Shown here: piece by piece, positions 19,035 through 26,449 of the stretch
Numbering within the stretch: position 1 is the first letter of the stretch
Layout: each line of letters starts with the position of its first letter
NCBI RefSeq assembly: GCF_011682045.1
Contig: NZ_VVIW01000019.1
Span: 1-64,000 of the forward strand
Direction: 5' to 3'
Source of the DNA: Massilia aquatica
GTDB taxonomy: Bacteria; Pseudomonadota; Gammaproteobacteria; Burkholderiales; Burkholderiaceae_D
Length of the DNA: 64,000 bases
The notes under the pieces: model-generated
What the model was told of the DNA's origin: nothing
What the model saw: only the letters and a program-made list of their open reading frames with translations
Databases searched by the model: none
Program-made: the position numbers and the translations under genes

Positions 19035-21341
19035 TCAGAACCGGTATTCGAGGGTGGCCGAGACGGTGCGCGGGGCGCCGTAAAAGGCCGTCAGCACGCC
19101 TTCCCTGCCGAGGTTCGGAAAGACGTAGCCCCCGGTGCGATAGCGTTTGTCGCCCAGGTTCTTGCCGTGCAGGCCGGCGCGGATCTTGCTGTCTGCGCTG
19201 GTCCAGGTCAGGCTCAGGTCGTACAGGGTGTAGCCCGGCTGGTCGAGCACCGAGACGTATTCGAACTGGCTGGTGTCGTCCTTGTAGGAGGCGCTGCCGC
19301 TGATGCTGGCGGTGCCGCTGCGGCCCATCATCGGCAGGGCAATGTCGTAAGTGGCGCGCAGGTTGGCCGAGTTCTTCGGCGTGTTCTGGAAAAAGCGCTC
19401 GCCGGCCACGTTGACCAGCGCCGGCACGCCGCCCACCAGTTGCGAGGTCAGGAACTGGGTGTATTCGGCCTTGATGTGGCTAAGCATGCCGGTCACGCTC
19501 AGGGCATTGCTCAGCTTCGCGCTCGCCTCGATTTCGACGCCGCGGATCTTGGCCTTGCCGGCGTTGGTGGTCACGCCGGCGAAGCTGTCGGGGCGGCCGT
19601 CGTTGTTGGTGTCGACCTCCACCGAACCGGGAATCTGCACATCCTTGTACTTGCTGTCGAACAGGGCGATGTTGGTCAGGATGCGGTTGTTGTTATAAGA
19701 CGACTTGAGGCCGAGTTCGAGCGTGTCGATGGTTTCGGGCAGGTAGCCGGCGCGCGCGGTGGCGTCGCTGATTTTGGTGCCGACCACGTTCATGCGCGGA
19801 TCGAAACCGCCGCCCTTGAAGCCGCGCGCCCAGCTGGCGTAGATGTTCTGGTTGGCGCTGGCCTTGTAGGCCATGCCGACCTTGGGCGTGAACTTCTTGT
19901 CTTCGCGTTCCAGTTCGCCATGGGTGAAGTCGGTGTCGGTGCGGAACAGCACGGCGTTGGCGTTGCCCATTCCCGGCGAGCCGTTCAGGCCCAGGTAGAT
20001 CTGGCGCAGGATGCTCGCTTCGCGCTTGTCGACCGTGTAGCGCCCGCCCAGCGAGAAGCTGAGCGCCTCGTTGTATTTATAGTTGGCGTCGGCGAACACG
20101 GCCCAGGCCTTGGTGTCGATATCGCCCAGGGTGTAGGTCGAACTGGGGAACGCACCGGCCAGCACGGTGTCGAAGATGTTGAAGGCGTTGGCGTCGATGT
20201 AGTACACGCCGGCCACGCCCTGGACCTTGTCGCCGGTGTAGGTGAGCTGGAATTCCTGGCTGAACTGTTTGTTCTTGTACAGCGCGGGCACTTCGAAGTC
20301 GACCACCGGCAGCGAGTCGAAGTCGATCGGCGCGTACGACTTGTCGCGGCGCGAGGCGGTGACCGACTTGACGCTCAGTTGCGGGCTGAGGGTGTATTCC
20401 AGCAGCGCCGACCAGCCATGGGCGCTGACCTCCTGCTCCTGCCCGAGCGCGCGGGTCAGGTTGGCGCGCGTGTCGAACACGTTCTCCAGGATCGGCGCGC
20501 CGCTGGTGCGCCCGACCGTCACCCGGTGGCCGTTGCGCGGGCTCGAATCGTCTTGGGTGGCGTCGGCCGCGAGGCGGATGAACAGTTCGGGTGTGGGCGT
20601 CAATTCCGCCGACAGGCGCCCGGCGGTCATGTCCTTGTCGTAGTTGGGGGCGCCGGTAACCAGGTTGCGCCCGTAGCCGTCGCGCTTGAAGCGGGCCACC
20701 GAGCCGCCCACGCGTACCGTTTCAGACAAGGGCGTGCTGGCCGTGAGCACCGCTTCGCGCTGCTTGTAGTCGCCCAGCGTGACGCGGCCGCGGATATCGG
20801 TCCTGGAGCCGAGTTTGCGCGTAACGTACTTGACCGCGCCGCCGATGGTGTTGCGGCCGTACAGGGTGCCTTGCGGGCCGCGCAGCACTTCGATGCGCTC
20901 GACGTCGTAGATGTCGGTCACGGCTGCCTGCGGGCGGGCCAGGTAAATATCGTCGAGGTAGATGCCGACGCCGGCTTCGAAGCCGGCCAGCGGGTCTTGC
21001 TGGCCGACGCCGCGAATGAAGGCGGTCAGGGTCGAATTGGTGGCGCGCGAGGCTTTCAGGGTGGTGTTCGGAATCGACAGGGCGAGGGCGGTAATGTCGG
21101 GCGTGCCCTGCTTGGAGAGCTGGTCGCCGCCGAACGCGGTGACGGAAACTGGCACGTCCTGCAGGTTTTCGGGGCGGCGGCGGGCGCTGACGGTGACCAC
21201 GCCGGCATCCTGGATGGTGTCGGCGGCCGGAGCGCCCGACGCGGTCTGCGCCTGCGCCGGGCCCAGCGCGCCACCGGACAGTACCAGCACGGCGCAGGCT
21301 ATACGATGTAGGGGAAAGTGTCGAACGGTGGTCATGCGCAT
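19035..21341 (-). CDS. TonB-dependent outer-membrane receptor
   Basis: A 768-residue receptor: signal peptide to AQAQ (about residue 32), plug domain with VVTVSARRRPENLQDVPVSV and VLRGPQGTLYGRNTIGGAV, then a 22-strand-type barrel ending in a terminal aromatic (LEYRF). No N-terminal STN signalling domain is present, so cell-surface sigma-factor signalling is not expected. The ATG at 21341 follows AGGAGA. The plug sequence resembles receptors that take up organic molecules rather than classic siderophore receptors, but ligand prediction from sequence is weak. It is the first gene of the seven-gene operon. Confidence 0.93.
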   Translation of the reverse strand: MRMTTVRHFPLHRIACAVLVLSGGALGPAQAQTASGAPAADTIQDAGVVTVSARRRPENLQDVPVSVTAFGGDQLSKQGTPDITALALSIPNTTLKASRATNSTLTAFIRGVGQQDPLAGFEAGVGIYLDDIYLARPQAAVTDIYDVERIEVLRGPQGTLYGRNTIGGAVKYVTRKLGSRTDIRGRVTLGDYKQREAVLTASTPLSETVRVGGSVARFKRDGYGRNLVTGAPNYDKDMTAGRLSAELTPTPELFIRLAADATQDDSSPRNGHRVTVGRTSGAPILENVFDTRANLTRALGQEQEVSAHGWSALLEYTLSPQLSVKSVTASRRDKSYAPIDFDSLPVVDFEVPALYKNKQFSQEFQLTYTGDKVQGVAGVYYIDANAFNIFDTVLAGAFPSSTYTLGDIDTKAWAVFADANYKYNEALSFSLGGRYTVDKREASILRQIYLGLNGSPGMGNANAVLFRTDTDFTHGELEREDKKFTPKVGMAYKASANQNIYASWARGFKGGGFDPRMNVVGTKISDATARAGYLPETIDTLELGLKSSYNNNRILTNIALFDSKYKDVQIPGSVEVDTNNDGRPDSFAGVTTNAGKAKIRGVEIEASAKLSNALSVTGMLSHIKAEYTQFLTSQLVGGVPALVNVAGERFFQNTPKNSANLRATYDIALPMMGRSGTASISGSASYKDDTSQFEYVSVLDQPGYTLYDLSLTWTSADSKIRAGLHGKNLGDKRYRTGGYVFPNLGREGVLTAFYGAPRTVSATLEYRF

Positions 21342-21427
21342 GGTGTTTGTCTCCTGGAATTTTTTTGGACAATGCGGTAAGCCGGAAATGAAGCCTTGCA
21401 GTGTGCCCCGATTCGAATTTGCGCGAA

Positions 21428-21456
21428 AGATAACGAAACGCCCAAGCACTGTGCAA
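21428..21456 (-). promoter_or_regulatory. Sigma70-like promoter of the receptor operon
   Basis: On the minus strand TTGCAC (plus 21451-21456) and TTATCT (plus 21428-21433) are separated by exactly 17 bases, about 85 bases upstream of the receptor ATG. The -35 box lies inside the inverted repeat at 21450-21465, so a protein bound there would compete with or contact RNA polymerase. Confidence 0.5.
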
Positions 21457-21465
21457 AAATGCACA
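21450..21465. promoter_or_regulatory. Putative operator copy 1, TGTGCA-N4-TGCACA
   Basis: Perfect dyad TGTGCAAAAATGCACA, flanked by a further matching A-C / G-T pair at 21448-21467. It shares both half-sites and spacing with the copy at 21562-21577, and it overlaps the predicted -35 box of the receptor operon. Confidence 0.6.
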
Positions 21466-21561
21466 GTAGTGATTTTTGCAACTTATCGTTTTCGCAGCAG
21501 CGCGTTCCAGCGCGAGTTTGCGTTTTATCAATACATAAAAATCAAAAGATTGCGCGCGCGG

Positions 21562-21577
21562 TGTGCACTGGTGCACA
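21562..21577. promoter_or_regulatory. Putative operator copy 2, TGTGCA-N4-TGCACA
   Basis: Perfect dyad TGTGCACTGGTGCACA, ending 31 bases before the LysR start codon. Centre-to-centre distance to copy 1 is 112 bp, which would allow looping. A third, different dyad (TATTCAC-G-GTGAATA) follows at 21579-21593, close to the lysR start. Confidence 0.6.
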
Positions 21578-21608
21578 ATATTCACGGTGAATAACAGACA
21601 TTGTTTCC

Positions 21609-22523
21609 ATGAATACCTTGCCTGAGTGGACAGACCTGCGTTTCTTCCTGGAGCTGGCGCGCGCCGGTACCTTGTCCGGTGCGTCGCGCCGGCTGGGGGT
21701 CGAACACACGACCGTGGCGCGCCGCATCGACCGGCTCGAAATCCAGCTCGGCACCACCTTGTTCGACCGCAGCCGCGAGGGATACGAGCTGACCGAGATG
21801 GGCCAGGCGCTGTTGCCGCATGCCGAAGCGATGGAAAGCGCGGCGCTGGCCGCCACCGAGCAGCTGGGCGGCACCGAAGTGGCGGCGCACGGCGTGGTGC
21901 GGCTGGGCGTGCCGGAAGTGTTCGGCGTGCGCGTGGTGGCGCCGCTGCTGGTGGGGCTGCTGCAGACGCATCCGGACCTGAGCATCGACCTGCTGGTACT
22001 GCCGCGCTTTGCCAACCTGGCCAACCGCGAGGCCGATCTGGGCGTGATGCTCGATCCGCCCAGCACCGGGCGCTACATGATCACGCGGCTGGCGTCGTTC
22101 CGTTTCTATCTGTACGCGTCGCCCGCGTACCTGGCGCGCCATCCGCCGATCCGCGAGCACGCCGATCTGGCGCGCCACGATTTTGTCGATTATGTGCAGG
22201 ACCGGCTGGCCAGCCGCGAGCTCAGTTATCTCAACGAATTGGGGTTCACGCCGAGGCGCAGGCTGTGCTGCACCGGGATGACCGCGCAGGTGGAGGCGGC
22301 GGCGCTGGGAATGGGCTTGATCATGGCGCCGCCGTATGCGGTGCCGGACGACGGGCGGCTGGTGCCGGTGCTGGACCAGTTTTTCGCGGAGCGCTCGTTC
22401 TGGCTGGCTGCGCCGACCGATTTGTACCGCTTGCAGCGGGTCAGGGCGGTGTGGAATTTGCTCAGGGAGTATTCGGACCGGCAGCCGTCCTTGTTTGTGC
22501 ATGGGCGGGAGGAGCGGCGGTGA
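21609..22523 (+). CDS. LysR-family transcriptional regulator
   Basis: A 304-residue LysR regulator with an N-terminal winged HTH (LRFFLELARAGTLSGASRRLG and TTVARRIDRLEIQLG, about residues 9-46) and an effector-binding domain starting near residue 90 (GVVRLGVPEVFG). It is divergent from the receptor/hydrolase/importer operon across a 267-base region carrying two identical dyads, the usual arrangement for a regulator of its neighbours. The inducer is probably the imported compound or its hydrolysis product (inference). Confidence 0.92.
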   Translation: MNTLPEWTDLRFFLELARAGTLSGASRRLGVEHTTVARRIDRLEIQLGTTLFDRSREGYELTEMGQALLPHAEAMESAALAATEQLGGTEVAAHGVVRLGVPEVFGVRVVAPLLVGLLQTHPDLSIDLLVLPRFANLANREADLGVMLDPPSTGRYMITRLASFRFYLYASPAYLARHPPIREHADLARHDFVDYVQDRLASRELSYLNELGFTPRRRLCCTGMTAQVEAAALGMGLIMAPPYAVPDDGRLVPVLDQFFAERSFWLAAPTDLYRLQRVRAVWNLLREYSDRQPSLFVHGREERR

Positions 22524-22600
22524 TCTTTAGGAGGGAAGCATGATCAGGAAAAATGCCCAGCAGGCGGGGAAGCGTGAGATTGCTTGCTGCTGACTTTATG

Positions 22601-22633
22601 CCCGTCGTTCCTGCCACCGGCAGAAACGACGGG
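22601..22633. terminator. Bidirectional hairpin between convergent genes
   Basis: A stem of CCCGTCGTT (22601-22609) with AACGACGGG (22625-22633) extended by CTGCC/GGCAG across one mismatch, with a three-base loop. It sits between the LysR gene and the convergent large unknown gene. Confidence 0.65.
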
Positions 22634-22664
22634 TTGTATCAGCTAAGAGAACGCACTACTGGAC

Positions 22665-25526
22665 TCAGGCCTCCGGGCTATCGTCAATCAACACCGGTGG
22701 CACCAGGATGTATTCCGCCTGGTCGGCCGGCTGCGCCAGCTTGGGAAACGCGATGTCGGTCCCGTCATCGAGCACCGTCAGCATGGTCGGCACGCGATAG
22801 GTCCAGGCGGCGCCTTCGGGCGAACCTTCCATCGGCGTATTCTGGTTGACCAGCCGCACTTCGCGGTTCAGATCGGCCAGCACGCGGTCGGCCGGCACCA
22901 CGGCGATGTCCGACACGATCCCGGTCTGCAGGTACAGCGCGGCCGCGTCTTCATACCCCTGGCGCACCGGCAGGATCACCGACGCGAACCCGGCGTTCAG
23001 GAACGCCGTGAACACGCTGTCTCCCTGCGGCTCGAAGCGCGACGCGGCCCACTGCTGCGCACCCTCGCTCCAGAAGTACGGGAAGAAGGTGTACGTCACC
23101 TGATCCCACTCGAAAGCGTACTCGAAGAAGCGCACTTCGCGCGCCGCCTGCTCCAGGCGCTCCGGCGCGATGGCCGGTGCGCTGCCGATCACGATGGCCG
23201 AAGGCGGCGCGGCCTGTCCACTGCCGCTGCGTACGATTTCCAGCACCGCGCGTTTGAGTTCGGTGCGTTCGATGGTGCGCATCTGTTCTTCGCTCAGCGC
23301 TGCGGACGCATCGTCTTCTTCAACGCGCGCCGCCAGCAGGGCGCGGTGCTGTTTCAGGTCGGCCTCGTATTGGTCGTTGATGATCTGGAGGCATTCCAGC
23401 TGCCACTTCTCGAGCGCGATCTTGGTGCGGGCCCAGACCAGGTAGAAGTTGACCGTGAACTGGTCGAGCTGGCCCCAGCCGCTGGCGTTGTAGCTGACCG
23501 CGCCGCTGTTGGTGCCGATGGCCTGCGCCGCAATCGGCGTGGCGCCGGCCGGGCTGCTCGAAAACAGCCTGGTGCCGACGCTGGCGGTAATGCCGGACTG
23601 GTTGTCGACGCCGTACCAGGTCATCGACACGCCGGCCGCCGCCGCCGCATAGCCCTGTTCCAGCGCGCGCGGCGAGTTGAACACGCCGCTCAGGGCGGTG
23701 CCGCCGGCGCCGCCGCCCGGATAGGTCAGGCTGGCGTATTCGGTGATGGCGGCCGTCGGCGGCGGCGGCAGGGTCACGTTGAAGCGGTCGGCGATGGCCA
23801 GCCAGGTGGCGTCGGTGATGTCGGCCGGACGCAGGACCGGCTTGACCGGGGCCGGGCCGGCGTGCCCGCCAAAGCCGGGCTGCTGGGCCAGCAGGTGGCG
23901 GAACATGGCAGCCGGCGCCGGCACCATCACTTCGTACATGGCGCGCGCACCGTAGGTGAACACCTGCGCCTGGTACACCTTGTCGACCCAGCGGTACTGG
24001 GCGCGCACGGTGGCCGCCGGCGCGCTGTGGCGCACCACGTCGCTTTCGTAGACTTCGGCGCTGCGGGTGCGGAAGCGCTGCCGTCCGACCCGTTGGCGCA
24101 CCAGGGCGACGGCGCGGTCGATGATCTCGCGCGCCTGGCGCAGGTCGGCGCCGCGCGACTGGTCGCCGCCGTTCGAGTTGTTCATGAAGGTCGAGGCCTG
24201 GGCGTTGACGGTACCGTAGTTGGAGGTCAGGTTGATGCTGGCGTTGCGGTCCTGCTGCTTGCGCGCCGTCTCGAAGGCCGACTGGCCCATGTCGAAGCGC
24301 TCGAAGCCGGTTTGTTCCTGCGAGACTTCGGCGTCGCCGTCGTCGTAGTTGCCGGTGCTTTCGTCGGCGCGGCTCAGGCGCGAGTGAAAGTGCTCGTGCT
24401 CTTCACCTTGCAGGACGTTGTGGATGTTGGCCAGCTCGCCTTTTTCGTAGCCTACCAGTACCTGGCGCACCACGCGCAGGTCGGCCACGCCGACCGGACG
24501 GATGCCGAACTTCATGGTCGGGATGGCGCCCGGCTTGAACGCGGGAACGGCGGGAATCAGCGCGCCGAGTTCCGGAATGGCGGCTAGCACGGCTGCCGAG
24601 GCGGGGCCGCCCGCGGGTGTGGCGGCGGCGCTCGCGACGCCGCTGGCAATCCGGCGCCGCACCTCGTCGAGCAGGTCGAAGGTGCTCTGGTTGGTGGTGG
24701 GGACGCTGGCGTCGGCCAGCTCCTGCATCAGGTTGGCGTTGTCGGCGCGGAACTGCTGGTCGATGTCGGCCGCTGGCTGGGTGCGGAACACTTTTTGCAG
24801 TTCCGAGGGGCCGCCGGTGCCGGGCATGCCGGGCGCGTGCGGGCCGCCGGCGGTCATCTGATCGAGTGCGGCGACGAGGCGCCGTTCCAGCTGGACCAGG
24901 GTGTCGATCTGCTTGAGCAGGTCGGCGAGGATCCGGTCCTGCTCGTCGGCGGTGTTGTCGCCGGCCGCGTTTTGCTCGGCGCCTTGCTGTTCGCGGCGCA
25001 GGCGCATCTGTTCTTCGAATGCGGCCGGCAGGGCGATGGCGGGATTGAGGGCGGCCTGCACCGATTCCGGCGACAGGGCGGCCTGGTCGCCAGCGAGGAT
25101 TTTTTGCAGCAGGGTGACTTGCCCCAGCAACTGCTGGGCACGCTGCAACTGGGCGCTGCTGGCTTTGCCGGAGGCGATCCCTTGCAGGTAGTAACGCCAC
25201 AAGGCGGTTTGCAAGGCGGGGACGTCGCCCACCACGTTTTGGGCGATCGGGAACAGGGTCTCGGCGGCCAGGGTCAGCTGGCCCTGGCGCGCGGCCTCCA
25301 GGTCGGCCGCGATGGCCTCGGGCGTGCGCTTGACCAGCGCGCTCCAGTGCGCGCTCAGGATGTCCAGCTCAGCGGTGAAGTCCAGCTCGGCGGCGGAGCC
25401 GATCCATGCGGCGACGTTCGATTGGTCCGGCAGTTCGAGGAGTCCTGCTTGCGCCGGCGTCGGGTTGGGCGCCCTGGTGGTGGCGAAGCGGAACAGTTCC
25501 TCGGCATTGGCGGTAGCTTGCGTCAT
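22665..25526 (-). CDS. Large conserved protein of unknown function (953 residues)
   Basis: I cannot assign a function. No signal peptide or membrane helix is visible. The N-terminal third is helical and Gln/Ala-rich with coiled-coil segments (about residues 50-230). The central part has a charged stretch (LQGEEHEHFHSRLSRADES, about residues 370-388) and a beta/helical region. A striking motif follows near residues 510-530: YRWVDKVYQAQVFTYGARAM then EVMVPAPAA. The C-terminal part has aromatic-rich segments (FEWDQVTYTFFPYFW; ILPVRQGYEDAA). From memory this pattern recurs in large uncharacterised proteins of unrelated bacteria. The ATG at 25526 follows GGGAGAT. The gene appears to stand alone. 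Confidence 0.85.
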   Translation of the reverse strand: MTQATANAEELFRFATTRAPNPTPAQAGLLELPDQSNVAAWIGSAAELDFTAELDILSAHWSALVKRTPEAIAADLEAARQGQLTLAAETLFPIAQNVVGDVPALQTALWRYYLQGIASGKASSAQLQRAQQLLGQVTLLQKILAGDQAALSPESVQAALNPAIALPAAFEEQMRLRREQQGAEQNAAGDNTADEQDRILADLLKQIDTLVQLERRLVAALDQMTAGGPHAPGMPGTGGPSELQKVFRTQPAADIDQQFRADNANLMQELADASVPTTNQSTFDLLDEVRRRIASGVASAAATPAGGPASAAVLAAIPELGALIPAVPAFKPGAIPTMKFGIRPVGVADLRVVRQVLVGYEKGELANIHNVLQGEEHEHFHSRLSRADESTGNYDDGDAEVSQEQTGFERFDMGQSAFETARKQQDRNASINLTSNYGTVNAQASTFMNNSNGGDQSRGADLRQAREIIDRAVALVRQRVGRQRFRTRSAEVYESDVVRHSAPAATVRAQYRWVDKVYQAQVFTYGARAMYEVMVPAPAAMFRHLLAQQPGFGGHAGPAPVKPVLRPADITDATWLAIADRFNVTLPPPPTAAITEYASLTYPGGGAGGTALSGVFNSPRALEQGYAAAAAGVSMTWYGVDNQSGITASVGTRLFSSSPAGATPIAAQAIGTNSGAVSYNASGWGQLDQFTVNFYLVWARTKIALEKWQLECLQIINDQYEADLKQHRALLAARVEEDDASAALSEEQMRTIERTELKRAVLEIVRSGSGQAAPPSAIVIGSAPAIAPERLEQAAREVRFFEYAFEWDQVTYTFFPYFWSEGAQQWAASRFEPQGDSVFTAFLNAGFASVILPVRQGYEDAAALYLQTGIVSDIAVVPADRVLADLNREVRLVNQNTPMEGSPEGAAWTYRVPTMLTVLDDGTDIAFPKLAQPADQAEYILVPPVLIDDSPEA

Positions 25527-25654
25527 GATATCTCCCGGTGATGAAGGTGAAGGGTCATCATCGGCCGGGATGGCGCCCCGGAGTTCCGCCTGCATCAGTG
25601 TTAAAACCGACCTGGCTCAACTCGCGGGCTGTTTGGAATGTCGCGCTGCAAGTG

Positions 25655-25876
25655 TCAGGGGTTTTCCGGTTCCAGCTGGAACAAGGTTTCGAGCGGGACA
25701 TTAAAAGTGGCTGCCAGTTTCAATGCGAGCACCACCGATGGGACCATGTTGCCGGTTTCGATGGCGTTGATGCTCTTGCGGCTGACCTTGATGCGCTCGG
25801 CCAGTGCGGCCTGGGTCAGGTCGTGCATGGCGCGCTGGACCTTGAGCGCGTTGCGCAGTACGGGAACATCGCTCAT
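25655..25876 (-). CDS. Small Xre-type HTH regulator
   Basis: A 73-residue Cro/C1-type protein consisting of one HTH domain: LRNALKVQRAMHDLTQAALAERIKVSRKSINAIETG, with the recognition helix around VSRKSINAIE, then VPSVVLALKLAATFNVPLE. It starts inside the stop of the upstream membrane-protein gene (ATGA overlap), a common two-gene unit in which the short HTH protein accompanies a small membrane protein. The target is unknown. Confidence 0.88.
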   Translation of the reverse strand: MSDVPVLRNALKVQRAMHDLTQAALAERIKVSRKSINAIETGNMVPSVVLALKLAATFNVPLETLFQLEPENP

Positions 25877-26337
25877 GCCGCGCCGCGTCCAATATAAAGG
25901 AAGGCGCCGAGGAAGGCGGTGGCGCCGGTGAGCATGCTCAGGCAGGCCATGAGGACCAGTTGCGGCTGCGCGGTCTGGCTCTCCAGCAACAAGGCCAGGG
26001 GCAGTTGAACGAGCACCAGGAAGACCAGGGCAAAGCGCAGGGCGCGGGCCATGCTTTGCTGCCTGAATTCGTCCTGGAACATGGCTTGCCAGAGTAACTT
26101 GCGTGCCGCGCTGCCGCCGGGGTGGCTGTGCTGATGGCGCACCCATGCGCAGAACAGGATGATGGCCAGAGGCACCATTGGCGCGGCATCTTGCAGGCGT
26201 TCGCTCCACGCGCCGAGCACGCCGAAGGCCGACGCCAGCGCCAGCGCGGCTACCGTCAGCAAGGCGGCAAAAATGACAGCAAGCACGGTGCGGCCTTGTT
26301 GCACGCAGTCGTCAATGGTCGGTTTGGTGGCGTTCAT
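25873..26337 (-). CDS. Small polytopic membrane protein paired with an HTH regulator
   Basis: A 154-residue protein with four predicted transmembrane helices (about residues 17-40, 52-66, 100-120 and 127-150) and a basic cytoplasmic loop (HQHSHPGGSAARKLLWQ). I do not recognise a named family. Its stop overlaps the start of the HTH gene, so the regulator is translated with it; membrane sequestration or simple co-expression are both possible. Confidence 0.78.
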   Translation of the reverse strand: MNATKPTIDDCVQQGRTVLAVIFAALLTVAALALASAFGVLGAWSERLQDAAPMVPLAIILFCAWVRHQHSHPGGSAARKLLWQAMFQDEFRQQSMARALRFALVFLVLVQLPLALLLESQTAQPQLVLMACLSMLTGATAFLGAFLYIGRGAA

Positions 26338-26449
26338 GCTGGCTCCGGATCATGGTTGGGATGCGTAAAATGTACCATGATTGGGATAAAAAGTAACCTA
26401 TCGGTGTCTTTTTTGTGCTTTCGACCATCCATGACCGGCGTGTCTGGTG

